The notes under the pieces were generated by a model that worked only from the letters and a program-made list of their open reading frames with translations, had not been told where the DNA came from and did no database searches. A stretch of DNA of 64,000 bases from Pseudomonadota bacterium (GTDB lineage: Bacteria > Pseudomonadota > Alphaproteobacteria > Sphingomonadales > Sphingomonadaceae), in contig JAEZCS010000016.1 of NCBI GenBank assembly GCA_023433445.1, positions 1 through 64,000 on the forward strand, given 5' to 3'. Positions within the stretch are counted from its first letter, which is position 1. Every line of letters begins with the position of its first letter. Position numbers and translations under genes: made by a program. Positions 52,110 through 61,158 of the stretch are shown here, in pieces.

Positions 52110-54881
52110 ATGAGCAATAAAAGTCTTTGGCTGTTGTCCGCCGGCATGATCGCGCTGGCTGGATCCGTTTCCCATGCGCAGGCGCAGGAAAGCCCACCAC
52201 AAAATGGCGTGGTTGAGGATGAAGGCATCATCATCGTCACCGCGACACGCCGGGCCAGTCCCTTGTCGGACGTGCCGATCGCGGTATCGGCCGTGACGGC
52301 ACAGGCCATGCAGAATAGCGGCGCCAGCGATATCCGGTCGCTCAACCAGCTTGCTCCATCATTGCTGGTGTCTTCGACCGGATCAGAAGCCAACGCATCT
52401 GCGCGCATTCGCGGCATCGGCACGGTCGGCGACAATCCGGGGTTGGAAAGCTCCGTCGCGGTGTTCATTGACGGGGTTTACCGTTCTCGCACTGGCGCGG
52501 GCCTCAATGAACTGGGCGAGATCGAGCGCGTCGAAGTGCTACGCGGGCCGCAGGGAACGCTGTTCGGGCGTAACGCCTCGGCTGGCCTCATCAACGTGAT
52601 CAGCAAGGCGCCGGAGTTCCAACTGGGCGGCAAGGCCGAAGTCACCTACGGCAATTATGATTATTGGCGGCTGGCCGGGCGCATCACCGGGCCGGTATCC
52701 GACAAGCTTGCCCTCAGCCTGGACGGGGTCTGGTCGAAGCGGGACGGCTTTTACGATCTGGTGGACACGAGCGGAAACAAGGTCGGCGAGACCAACGATC
52801 GCGATCGCTATTTCCTGCGCGGGCAGGCGTTGTTCGAACCCAATGACGCGCTGTCGATCCGGTTGATCGGCGACTATACCAATCGTGACGAAAGCTGTTG
52901 TGGCGCGGCCTATATCGAAACGCGCGAGCGGCAGCCGGTCGCGGGCGGCGGATACAGCACCGCCCCATTCAATCGCATCGCTGCGATCCTTGCAGGGCAG
53001 GGCAGCGTTTTCCCATCCGATCCCTATGACCGCGAACTGACGATCACGCCCGGTCGCGACTATGTCAGCAAGGTCAAGGATTGGGGCCTGTCGGGCGAGG
53101 TCAACTATGACCTGGGCGGGACGAAACTGACCAGCATCACAGCCTATCGCGACTATAAGAGCCAGGATTATGGCGATTATGATTACAGCGGCGCTGACCT
53201 GCTGTACCGCGACCCCAACACCTACCGCCAGTTCCGCACCTTCACGCAGGAGTTGCGCGCACAAGGGTCCGCCTTTGGCGAGGTTCTGGATTGGCTGGTC
53301 GGCGGCTATTATGCGCATGAAAAGCTGACGCTGCAGGACAATATCGTCTTTGGCGACGACTATGGCCGCTTCGCTGCGTGCCGCCTGATGGCTGGGGCCG
53401 GGGCCAACAGCAACCTGACTGCGCAGCAACTGGCGGCGTGCGGCAGAGGACTGGCGACGCAGGCGCTGATTACTGGCACGCAGGCGCAGCTGAATGCGGC
53501 GCTGACCCCGGCAGTTGGCGCCGGACAGGCGGGTGCGATTTCCGCCGGGCTCGGCAACGGGCTTCGCGCGCTGGCTGCCATCCCGGGCGGGACGGGCGAT
53601 GTCGCGTCCATCTATCGGCAGAAAAGCGAGAATTGGGCGCTGTTCACCCATAATATCATCCACCTGACCAAGCAGATCGATCTGACGCTTGGGCTGCGCT
53701 ACACGCATGAAAGCAAGAGGTTCTCGGCCGATTTTGACAACAACAATGCCACCTGCGCGGCATTGCAGGGGTCGAGCTTGCCGACCTTGGCGACGACCCC
53801 GGCTCTGGGTCAGGCAGCGGCGCTGGCAGGCGGCATTTTGACGCTTGGTTGTCTCGGGAACAGTTCGACCGGGCTCAACGCGCTGAACCTCAACGACAGG
53901 ATCAGCGATGGCGAGCTCTCTGGAACAGCCGTGCTATCGTGGAAGCCTGTGGACGAATTGCTGGTCTATGGCAGCTATTCGAAGGGTTATAAGGCAGGCG
54001 GCTATAATCTCGATCGGTTCCAGCTGGGATCGACCGGGCTGAACCCGGTGCCCGCCGTCTTTTCTCCGCGCAGCGACGCCGATGTGAGCAGCCTTCGCTT
54101 TGCCGCGGAGAAGGTCGACGCCTTTGAAGTGGGGCTGAAATATACCCAGCCCAAATGGAGCGTGAACATCGCGGCGTTCCGGCAGGAGTTCAAGAATTTC
54201 CAGCTGAACACCTTCAATGGCACCAGCTTCGTCGTGCAGAATATCAATGGCTGTGACGGGTCGCTTTCGGCGGGCCGAACCTGCGACAACGATGATGTGG
54301 GCCCGGGCCTGATCAGCCAGGGCGTCGAGCTGGAACTGGCGGCGTCGCCAGCGCGCAATGTTCGCGTGGCGGGCGGGCTTACCTACGCGCGGGCCAAATT
54401 CGCCAACCGGCTTGTCGGCAGTGGCGATGGATCAGTGCCGCTTGACCCGGCGCTGTTCCTGCTGCCCGGATCGATCAACAGCCAGGCGCCCGAAGTCGTG
54501 ACGACGGTCAGCGCATCCTGGACGCCGGAGATCGGCTCCTCCGGGCTGTCGGCGCTGTTCTACATCGACGGGCGCATGACCAGCGACTTCAACACCGGGT
54601 CGGACCTCTTCCCCGAAAAGCGGCAGGATGGCTTTGCCGTGTTCAACGCGCGGGTCGGCGTCCGTGGACCGCAGCAGCGTTGGGCGGTGGAATTCTGGGG
54701 CCAGAATATCTTCAACCAGGATTATACCCAGGTGGCGTTCAGTAGCCCGTTGCAGTCGAGCAGCCCTTCGACGTCCACGACGGGTCAGTTCGCGTTGGGC
54801 GCACCAATGGCGAACCAGCTGATTTCCGCTTATCTGGCTGAACCCCGCACCTACGGCATCACCCTTCGCGGGAGTTTCTGA
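52110..54881 (+). CDS. TonB-dependent outer-membrane receptor
   Basis: A 923-residue receptor. Signal peptide (LLSAGMIALAGSVSHAQAQ), a TonB-box-like segment (GIIIVTATRR), plug with VFIDGVYRSRTGAGL and VEVLRGPQGTLFGRNASAG, and a barrel ending TYGITLRGSF with terminal Phe. ATG at 52110 has GGAGAGGAAAGGG upstream. An unusual Ala/Gly-rich loop near residues 425-495 has paired cysteines (AACRLMAGAG, LAACGRGL), with a further Cys pair near 548 and 587 (NATCAALQ, LGCLGNSS), suggesting disulfides outside the cell. Substrate unknown; sphingomonads have many such receptors for sugars and aromatics. Convergent overlap of 23 bp with the YggS gene. Confidence 0.93.
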   Translation: MSNKSLWLLSAGMIALAGSVSHAQAQESPPQNGVVEDEGIIIVTATRRASPLSDVPIAVSAVTAQAMQNSGASDIRSLNQLAPSLLVSSTGSEANASARIRGIGTVGDNPGLESSVAVFIDGVYRSRTGAGLNELGEIERVEVLRGPQGTLFGRNASAGLINVISKAPEFQLGGKAEVTYGNYDYWRLAGRITGPVSDKLALSLDGVWSKRDGFYDLVDTSGNKVGETNDRDRYFLRGQALFEPNDALSIRLIGDYTNRDESCCGAAYIETRERQPVAGGGYSTAPFNRIAAILAGQGSVFPSDPYDRELTITPGRDYVSKVKDWGLSGEVNYDLGGTKLTSITAYRDYKSQDYGDYDYSGADLLYRDPNTYRQFRTFTQELRAQGSAFGEVLDWLVGGYYAHEKLTLQDNIVFGDDYGRFAACRLMAGAGANSNLTAQQLAACGRGLATQALITGTQAQLNAALTPAVGAGQAGAISAGLGNGLRALAAIPGGTGDVASIYRQKSENWALFTHNIIHLTKQIDLTLGLRYTHESKRFSADFDNNNATCAALQGSSLPTLATTPALGQAAALAGGILTLGCLGNSSTGLNALNLNDRISDGELSGTAVLSWKPVDELLVYGSYSKGYKAGGYNLDRFQLGSTGLNPVPAVFSPRSDADVSSLRFAAEKVDAFEVGLKYTQPKWSVNIAAFRQEFKNFQLNTFNGTSFVVQNINGCDGSLSAGRTCDNDDVGPGLISQGVELELAASPARNVRVAGGLTYARAKFANRLVGSGDGSVPLDPALFLLPGSINSQAPEVVTTVSASWTPEIGSSGLSALFYIDGRMTSDFNTGSDLFPEKRQDGFAVFNARVGVRGPQQRWAVEFWGQNIFNQDYTQVAFSSPLQSSSPSTSTTGQFALGAPMANQLISAYLAEPRTYGITLRGSF

Positions 54882-55593
54882 TCATGCCTCTCCCGCTCGC
54901 CGGAACCGGGCGGGCGGGAGAAGGTCTTTCACCGAACAAGGCCGTGCCGACCCGAATGTGAGTCGCGCCCAGCATGATCGCCGTTTCAAAATCGCCCGAC
55001 ATGCCCATGGATAGTTGATCCATGCCCTCGTCCCTGCCGATCTTCACCAACAACGCGAAATAGGGGGCGGGCTCGACGTCGGCGGGGGGGACGCACATGA
55101 GGCCAGCTACCGGAATGTCGGCGTCGCGGGCAGCGCGGATCAGTGCTGGCGTCTCCGCGATCGGGCAGCCGCCCTTCTGCTCTTCCGCACCGATATTGAC
55201 CTGAATGAAGCAGGGAACGCGTTTGCCGGCGGCGTCCATGGCTTTGGCGAGTGCTGTGAGCAGGGATGGGCGGTCGAGCGAATGGATGGCATCGAACAGG
55301 GCGACGGCGTCAGCGGCCTTGTTGGATTGCAACTGGCCGACAAGATGCAAGGAAATACCGGGGGTTTCCTCTCGAAGCATGGGCCATTTGGACTGCGCTT
55401 CCTGAACGCGGTTTTCGCCGAACACGCGCTGACCGGCAGCAATGAGTGGCCGGATGGCGGCGTCTTCCTGCGTCTTTGAGACCGCGATGAGCGTGATATC
55501 ATCGGCGGTGCGGTCGGTGAGGCGGGCCGCGCGCCCCATTGTGTCGCGCACGGCGTTCAGCCGGTCGGCGGCTTCGATGCTGTCGGTCGTCAT
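54859..55593 (-). CDS. YggS/PROSC-family pyridoxal-phosphate homeostasis protein
   Basis: Single-domain alanine-racemase-fold PLP-binding protein of 244 residues that maintains PLP pools. The PLP Lys is in LIAVSKTQEDAAI; VFGENRVQEAQSKW, HLVGQLQSNKA, and SMGMSGDFETAIMLGATHIRVG are family motifs. Its 3' end overlaps the 3' end of the TonB receptor gene by 23 bp on the opposite strand, giving mRNA ends that can pair. Divergent from the ThiE-like gene, 20 bp apart. Confidence 0.92.
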   Translation of the reverse strand: MTTDSIEAADRLNAVRDTMGRAARLTDRTADDITLIAVSKTQEDAAIRPLIAAGQRVFGENRVQEAQSKWPMLREETPGISLHLVGQLQSNKAADAVALFDAIHSLDRPSLLTALAKAMDAAGKRVPCFIQVNIGAEEQKGGCPIAETPALIRAARDADIPVAGLMCVPPADVEPAPYFALLVKIGRDEGMDQLSMGMSGDFETAIMLGATHIRVGTALFGERPSPARPVPASGRGMIRNSREG

Positions 55594-55613
55594 GCAGGCT
55601 GCTATAGGCGAGG

Positions 55614-56189
55614 GTGATGACAGCTCGCTACGTTAAAAATCTGCCCTCGGTCTGGCTGGTCACGGATGAGCGCGTGTCGAATCAGGCGCTGCTGGAGAGT
55701 GCCGCGCACTTGCCCAAGGGACGGGGAGGAATCCTGTTCCGGCATTATCGTACGAGGCGTAGTGAGCGACGGGAGCTGTTCGATCGCCTGGCGCAAGTCG
55801 CGCAGCGGCGGCGGCTCATGATATTGGTGGCCGGGTCGGCGCGTGAGGCGGCGGCCTGGGGTGCTGATGGCTGGCATGGGCGAGGGGCGGGGCGGGCGAC
55901 ACGGCCTTTGTTTCGGAGCATGGCCGTTCACAACGCGCTGGAGTTACAAGCGGCAGAGCGCGTGGGGGCGGACCTCATCTTCCTCTCGCCCCTCTTCGCC
56001 ACGCGTTCACATCCGGGGGGGAGTGTGTTGGGGCGGATAGCTTTCGCGGGATTGGCGCAAAGCGCGAGGATGCCGGTTGTCGCGCTGGGGGGCGTTCGCG
56101 CGGAACATCGGCGGATGCTGAAAGGGTTGGGCGCTTCGGGCTGGGCGGCGATCGACGGTCTTACTGGAGTATCGGTGGCGAGATTATAG
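55614..56189 (+). CDS. ThiE/TenI-like TIM-barrel protein (thiamine phosphate synthase family)
   Basis: A 191-residue protein resembling thiamine phosphate synthase. The C-terminal half fits (GADLIFLSPLFATRSHPGGS, ARMPVVALGGVRAEHRRML) but the N-terminal substrate region is divergent and Arg-rich (RHYRTRRSERRELFDRLAQV), and the Mg/pyrophosphate residues of ThiE are not clear. It may be a TenI-like relative without synthase activity. Starts 20 bp from the divergent YggS gene. Confidence 0.72.
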   Translation: MMTARYVKNLPSVWLVTDERVSNQALLESAAHLPKGRGGILFRHYRTRRSERRELFDRLAQVAQRRRLMILVAGSAREAAAWGADGWHGRGAGRATRPLFRSMAVHNALELQAAERVGADLIFLSPLFATRSHPGGSVLGRIAFAGLAQSARMPVVALGGVRAEHRRMLKGLGASGWAAIDGLTGVSVARL

Positions 56190-56537
56190 GGGCTTGGGGT
56201 GGAAAGCGGCCATCCCCCCTCCCGCAGGCGGGAGGGGGTTAGGGGGTGGGCTAGCGCAACTTTAGCGATGTTCTTCCAAGGCTTGCTTAGAAGCTTGCTT
56301 CGCTCGCGCCCACCCCTAGCCACCCCCGTCTGCGGGAGGGGAATGCCTTGGACTGGTTCGCTGCGATCCGCTGTGAGCGCGCTGGTTTTCCGCGCTCGGC
56401 CAGCCTCGCGCGATCCCAGCATTCGCTGCGAGGACGAAGGTGTGGTTTGAGCTACCGGTGCAAACAGCAGGGCGAGCAATCAAACGGCTCCGCCTGTCTA
56501 TCTGACTCAAGACGGCGCGACTCTCAGCTCACCGGGA
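56190..56537. other. Intergenic stretch holding an inverted-repeat element, no gene
   Basis: The 348 bp between the ThiE-like gene and the barrel-like gene encode no convincing protein. About 128 bp are taken by the inverted-repeat element at 56214-56341; the remainder shows no recognisable feature. Confidence 0.6.
56214..56341. repeat. 128-bp inverted-repeat (MITE-like) intergenic element
   Basis: The left arm at 56214-56250 (CCCTCCCGCAGGCGGGAGGG, then a G-rich stretch ending GGGGGTGGG) is the inverse complement, with a few changes, of the right arm at 56309-56341 (CCCACCCCTAGC...TGCGGGAGGGG). The middle is unrelated. Each arm also contains a short internal palindrome. Such GC-rich paired palindromes are common dispersed repeats in sphingomonads; as a transcript it would form a very stable long hairpin. 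Confidence 0.7.
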
Positions 56538-57269
56538 TCAGAACTTGAACACAGTTCCGAGATAAACAGCCTGATTATCCTGGCGGTCGTCCGTCATAGG
56601 CGTCAGGCGGCCGGTCAAGCTATTGTTATAGCGAAGACCCGCTGTGACGTTCAGATTGCGCGTCAGCGAATAGGAGCTGGCAAGATCCAGCGAATAATCC
56701 TTGTCCGCATTCGGGTTGCGGATTGCAGTGCCCGGATCGCGGCGGCTTTCGATCATCACCTTGGTGCTGAAACGATTCTTCGTGTCCTGATCCAGGGAGA
56801 AATTCTTCGCGCCAGCTATCTGCTCGATCGAAACCGGGTCCAGTTCCTTGCGGCCAACCGCTTCCGGCAGGGCGAATTTGCGCCAGTTATGTATGCTGTT
56901 CAGGCTGAACGCGACAGGCGCGATGCTGACAGGATCAATCGTGCGGCTGACCGTCACGCGATCGTTCAGGTCGGCTGCTCGGACCATCACCGTTACCGAG
57001 CGCTGTCCACTAAGCGAACCGCTGGTGGGCGTGAACTTGAAATTCTGACGTCCGGCAGAAGCCGCAATGCGCGCATAAGCAGCGGCCAGGCGCGGGTCCT
57101 TGGTCGTGGGCGTGAAAGAGGAGATGCTGCCCAGAGCGCCGAGCGAAACCGGCATTTCGGCACGAAGCTTCGCAATATCGGACGCCGCGCCGATGGCAGG
57201 AGACAGCATGAAGCCAGCGACGGCAACGGCCGCGCCTGCTAACGCCAAATGTCCCCTATTCACGCGCAT
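56538..57269 (-). CDS. Exported protein of unknown function, beta-barrel-like
   Basis: A 243-residue protein. Signal peptide (LALAGAAVAVAGFMLSPAIG), a middle region of uncertain fold with an FTPTSGSLSGQRSVTVMV segment, then alternating polar/hydrophobic strands (DYSLDLASSYSLTRNLNVTA, GLRYNNSLTGRL) and a terminus VYLGTVFKF ending in Phe, typical of outer-membrane barrels. I chose the ATG at 57269 (MRVNRGHLALAG) because a longer frame to 57635 would cross the divergent DUF3576 gene. I do not recognise the family; it looks lineage-restricted. Divergent from the DUF3576 gene by about 210 bp. Confidence 0.78.
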   Translation of the reverse strand: MRVNRGHLALAGAAVAVAGFMLSPAIGAASDIAKLRAEMPVSLGALGSISSFTPTTKDPRLAAAYARIAASAGRQNFKFTPTSGSLSGQRSVTVMVRAADLNDRVTVSRTIDPVSIAPVAFSLNSIHNWRKFALPEAVGRKELDPVSIEQIAGAKNFSLDQDTKNRFSTKVMIESRRDPGTAIRNPNADKDYSLDLASSYSLTRNLNVTAGLRYNNSLTGRLTPMTDDRQDNQAVYLGTVFKF

Positions 57270-57480
57270 CACACGAATCTCTTCCCCACCGACTAATTTT
57301 TTTAATCTGTACACCGATGTATCTGCAATGGGTAGTGCTTGATGACCTTTTTGTCTGCGCTGTTGCACGGAACACACAGAGTCCAAACACCCGAGGCGGC
57401 CAAGCGTTTCAGCGACCGCGACGGCCCCCTTGCCCATTGCCACGGCTTCTCTATAGATGCGGGGCGTTTTTTCTTCAAAT

Positions 57481-57945
57481 ATGGGACATGTCCTGATGGT
57501 CCGCCGCCTACCCGCTCCTGTTTCCGCCGGTCTGCTGCTGGCCGCGCTGCTGCCGCTCGCTGCGTGCGGTGGGGGGGCCAAGGACCGGCCCAAGGCCGAC
57601 CTCGCCGCGTCCAAGGTGACGACGATCGGCGTCAACAGCTATTTGTGGCGCGCGACCCTGGACACGCTGTCTTTCATGCCGATGGTGCAGACCGACTCCA
57701 ACGGCGGCGTCATCGTCACCGACTGGTACGCCAATCCGAATACGCCGGGTGAGCGGATGAAGCTGACCGTATCGATCCTGGACCAGGATCTGCGCGCCGA
57801 CGCGTTGCGCGTCGCGGCCAGCCGTCAGGTGAACCAGGGCGGCCAGTGGGTCGATGCGCCGGTGCAGGCCGCGACCGTGCAGAAGCTGGAAGAGATCATC
57901 CTGACCAAGGCGCGCGACCTGCGCCGCATGGCCATTGCGGGATAA
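57481..57945 (+). CDS. DUF3576 lipoprotein
   Basis: A 154-residue protein of the alphaproteobacterial DUF3576 family. Lipobox PLAACG, then a compact domain (VTTIGVNSYLWRATLDTLSF, GGVIVTDWYANPN, LTVSILDQDLRADALRVAAS). The start could be the ATG at 57481 or at 57496. Family function is unknown, but its position before leuS, lptE and holA is conserved, which suggests an envelope role linked to LptE. About 85 bp ahead of leuS. Confidence 0.86.
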   Translation: MGHVLMVRRLPAPVSAGLLLAALLPLAACGGGAKDRPKADLAASKVTTIGVNSYLWRATLDTLSFMPMVQTDSNGGVIVTDWYANPNTPGERMKLTVSILDQDLRADALRVAASRQVNQGGQWVDAPVQAATVQKLEEIILTKARDLRRMAIAG

Positions 57946-58030
57946 GCCGTTTCCTTCAAAGGATTTTCTGAATAACTGGGCTGGGCTTCTCGAAAGCTCA
58001 GCCCGCCTGCATTTTGAGGACTTGGAATAG

Positions 58031-60562
58031 ATGCAAAGGCGCTTCAACCCGCTGGAGGCCGACGCCCGCTGGCAGGCCGTCTGGGACGAGAAGCAGACGT
58101 TCAAGGCGTCCGACAGCAGCGACCGCCCACGATCCTATGTGCTGGAGATGTTCCCCTATCCGTCCGGGCGCATCCATATCGGCCATGTCCGCAACTATTC
58201 GATGGGCGATGTGCTGGCGCGTTTCCGCCGGATGACGGGGCATGAAGTGCTGCATCCGATGGGCTGGGACGCCTTTGGCATGCCGGCTGAAAACGCCGCG
58301 ATGGAAAAGAAGGTGCATCCGGGCGATTGGACCCGTTCCAACATCGCGACGATGCGCGCGCAGTTGAAGAAGCTGGGATTCGCGCTCGATTGGAGCCGCG
58401 AACTGGCGACCTGCGAGCCGGATTATTATGGGCAGGAACAGGCGCTATTCCTGGACATGATGGAAGCGGGCCTGGTCTATCGCAAGGAATCGGCGGTCAA
58501 TTGGGACCCAGTCGACATGACCGTGCTGGCGAACGAGCAGGTGATCGACGGCAAGGGCTGGCGATCCGGCGCGCCGGTCGAGAAGCGGAAGCTCAGCCAA
58601 TGGTTCCTGAAGATCACGCAATTTGCCGATGATCTGCTGGCGGGCCTCAAGACGCTCGACCAGTGGCCGGAGAAGGTGCGGCTGATGCAGGAGAACTGGA
58701 TCGGCAAGTCGGTCGGCTTGCAGTTCCGGTTCAAGCTGGACGAAGCGGTGGACGGGATCGACGAACTGGAGGTCTTCTCGACCCGGCCCGACACGATATT
58801 CGGCGCGAGTTTTGCGGCGATTGCAGCGGACCACCCCATCGCTTTGGCGCTGGAGGCGAAGGATGCGGGGCTTGCCGCATTCGCCGAGGAATGCCGTCAT
58901 AGCGGTACGGCTGCGGCGGAGATCGAGACGCAGGAGAAGAAGGGCTATGATACCGGGCGTTCGGTGATCCATCCGTTCACCGGGCGCAAGCTGCCGCTGT
59001 TCGTCGCGAACTTCGTGCTGATGGAATATGGCACCGGCGCGGTTATGGCGGTGCCGGGACATGACCAGCGCGACCTCGACTTCGCGCGCAAATATATCCT
59101 GCCCGTCGAGCGCGTGGTCGCTGCCGAGGGCGACGAGGGCAAGGGGATTGGCGACGAGGCCTATTCAGGGCCGGGCCGCCTTGTAAACTCCGATTTCCTG
59201 AACGGCATGAGCGTCGAGGATGCCAAGGCCGAGGTGATCCGCCGCGCTGAAGAGGGGGGCTGGGGGACCGGCACCACCGTGTTCCGCCTGCGCGATTGGG
59301 GCGTGTCGCGCCAGCGCTATTGGGGAACGCCGATCCCGGTCATCCATTGCGAGGATTGTGGGCCGGTCGGCGTACCCAAGGATCAGCTACCGGTTGTTTT
59401 GCCCGAAGATGTAAGCTTCGACATACCCGGCAATCCGCTGGATCGTCACCCGACGTGGAAACATGTCGATTGCCCGAAGTGCGGCAAGGCGGCGCGGCGC
59501 GAGACGGATACGCTGGATACTTTCGCGGATTCCAGCTGGTATTTCATCCGCTTCGCCAGCCAGCCCAAGGACAGGCCGTTCGATCGGGAAACGGTCGAGA
59601 AGTGGCTGCCGGTGGGTCAGTATATCGGTGGCGTGGAACATGCGATCCTGCATCTGCTCTACGCCCGGTTCTGGACGCGCGCGTTGCAGCATATGGGGCA
59701 GATCGGCTTTGCCGAGCCATTCACCGGCCTGTTCACGCAGGGCATGGTGACGCATGAGACGTACAAGTCGCCTGAGGGCAGCTGGCTCGCTCCTCAGGAT
59801 GTGGCGCGGCAGGGTGACAAGCTGGTCATGGTCGAGGGGGGCGCGCCGGTGACGGTGGGCCGCGTCGAGAAAATGTCCAAGTCCAAGAAGAATGTCGTCG
59901 ATCCCGATGACATCATCGCCCAATATGGCGCGGACGCGGTGCGCTGGTTCATGCTGTCCGACAGCCCGCCGGAGCGCGACCTGCCCTGGACTGAAAGCGG
60001 CATCGAGGGTTCGTGGCGCTTCATCAATCGTCTGTGGAGGCTGTTCGGGGACGCTGACAAGGCGGCCGAGGGGCAGGAAGTTTCTGGTCAGGATCGGGCG
60101 CTGGACCGTAAGCTGCACCAGACGATCGACGGGGTGGCGAAGGATATCGAGGCGCTGTCCTTCAACAAGGCGGTGGCCAAGATCTACGAGCTGACCAATG
60201 CGGTGGAAAAGGCCAAGCCTTCCGCCAGCCGGAGCGCGGCGATTCGGGCATTGGCCCTCTTGGTTGCTCCGATGACGCCACATCTGGCGGAGGAGGCCTG
60301 GGCCGACATGGGCGAGGGCGGCCTGATCGCCGACGCGGCTTGGCCGCAGGTCGATCCCGCCTTGCTGGTCGAGGATGAAGTGACGATCGCCTGCCAGGTG
60401 ATGGGCAAGCTGCGTGACACCATCACCGTGCCCAAGGGGACGAGCAAGGATGAGCTGGAACGGCTTGCCCTGGCGGCGCCCAATGTGGCGCGGACGCTGG
60501 ATGGCGCGACGCCCAAGAAGGTGATCGTGGTGCCTGACAGGCTGGTCAATCTGGTGATTTAA
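58031..60562 (+). CDS. leuS: Leucyl-tRNA synthetase
   Basis: Class I aminoacyl-tRNA synthetase of 843 residues. HIGH motif in [16 protein letters not shown] (about 40-55), CP1 editing domain with [19 protein letters not shown], the zinc-type CEDCGPV and [11 protein letters not shown] cysteines, and KMSKS in [14 protein letters not shown] (about 613). Length is normal. A dispersed inverted repeat lies right after the stop codon. Confidence 0.96.
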   Translation: MQRRFNPLEADARWQAVWDEKQTFKASDSSDRPRSYVLEMFPYPSGRIHIGHVRNYSMGDVLARFRRMTGHEVLHPMGWDAFGMPAENAAMEKKVHPGDWTRSNIATMRAQLKKLGFALDWSRELATCEPDYYGQEQALFLDMMEAGLVYRKESAVNWDPVDMTVLANEQVIDGKGWRSGAPVEKRKLSQWFLKITQFADDLLAGLKTLDQWPEKVRLMQENWIGKSVGLQFRFKLDEAVDGIDELEVFSTRPDTIFGASFAAIAADHPIALALEAKDAGLAAFAEECRHSGTAAAEIETQEKKGYDTGRSVIHPFTGRKLPLFVANFVLMEYGTGAVMAVPGHDQRDLDFARKYILPVERVVAAEGDEGKGIGDEAYSGPGRLVNSDFLNGMSVEDAKAEVIRRAEEGGWGTGTTVFRLRDWGVSRQRYWGTPIPVIHCEDCGPVGVPKDQLPVVLPEDVSFDIPGNPLDRHPTWKHVDCPKCGKAARRETDTLDTFADSSWYFIRFASQPKDRPFDRETVEKWLPVGQYIGGVEHAILHLLYARFWTRALQHMGQIGFAEPFTGLFTQGMVTHETYKSPEGSWLAPQDVARQGDKLVMVEGGAPVTVGRVEKMSKSKKNVVDPDDIIAQYGADAVRWFMLSDSPPERDLPWTESGIEGSWRFINRLWRLFGDADKAAEGQEVSGQDRALDRKLHQTIDGVAKDIEALSFNKAVAKIYELTNAVEKAKPSASRSAAIRALALLVAPMTPHLAEEAWADMGEGGLIADAAWPQVDPALLVEDEVTIACQVMGKLRDTITVPKGTSKDELERLALAAPNVARTLDGATPKKVIVVPDRLVNLVI

Positions 60563-60568
60563 AGAATC

Positions 60569-60649
60569 ACCGTTCGGGTTGCGCTTGTCGAAGCCTCTCC
60601 CTTCTGCACAAGAAGAAGAGGAGCCTTCGACAAGCCTGGGGCGAACGGT
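60569..60649. repeat. 81-bp inverted repeat between leuS and lptE
   Basis: ACCGTTCGGG...CTTGTCGAAGCCTC (left arm, 60569-60597) is the inverse complement, with a few changes, of GAGCCTTCGACAAGCC...GCGAACGGT (right arm, 60621-60649). The core CTTGTCGAAG / CTTCGACAAG is a widespread proteobacterial dispersed repeat, and a related half-copy is at 32426-32448. In the transcript this would fold into a long hairpin between two co-oriented genes. Confidence 0.7.
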
Positions 60650-60663
60650 TAAGGATAGCTTTT

Positions 60664-61158
60664 ATGAAGTCTTGGCCGTTCCTCCTGATCGCCCTGTCGT
60701 CTCTTTCCGCCTGCGGGCTGCGGCCAGTCTATGGCGGCGGTAGTCATAGCGCTGTCGCGCAGAAGCTGGGTAGCATCGACATTGCACCGATCGAGGGTAA
60801 GGCGGGCTGGCTGGTTCGCAACGCGCTGAACGATCGCCTGGCCGCGATGAACGGCGAGGGACCCAGATACCGCCTTGTTGTGAAGCTGGACGACCAGATC
60901 AGCGGCTTTGGTTTGCGCGGTGACCAGGCAATCACGCGGGAACGGCGGACGTTGCGCGCGCGCTATCAGTTGATCGATGACCAGGGCGCGCAGATCATCG
61001 ACGACACGGCTGGGTCGGACGCCGGTATCGACGTCACGTCGAGCGAATATGCGACGATCGCGGCGGAAGATACGGCGCTTGAGCGGTTGTCGCAGACGAT
61101 CGCCGACCAGATCATATCCCGGCTCGCCCTTTTCGCGGCGAGGGACCAGCAGCGTTGA
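60664..61158 (+). CDS. lptE: LPS assembly lipoprotein LptE
   Basis: Lipoprotein plug of the LptD outer-membrane LPS translocon. 164 residues: lipobox SLSACG, then CGLRPVYGGGSHSAVAQKLG, a signature of alphaproteobacterial LptE, with the mixed alpha/beta fold following (GSIDIAPIEGKAGWLVRNAL). Its TGA overlaps the TTG start of holA. Context (leuS-lptE-holA) is typical. Confidence 0.9.
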   Translation: MKSWPFLLIALSSLSACGLRPVYGGGSHSAVAQKLGSIDIAPIEGKAGWLVRNALNDRLAAMNGEGPRYRLVVKLDDQISGFGLRGDQAITRERRTLRARYQLIDDQGAQIIDDTAGSDAGIDVTSSEYATIAAEDTALERLSQTIADQIISRLALFAARDQQR

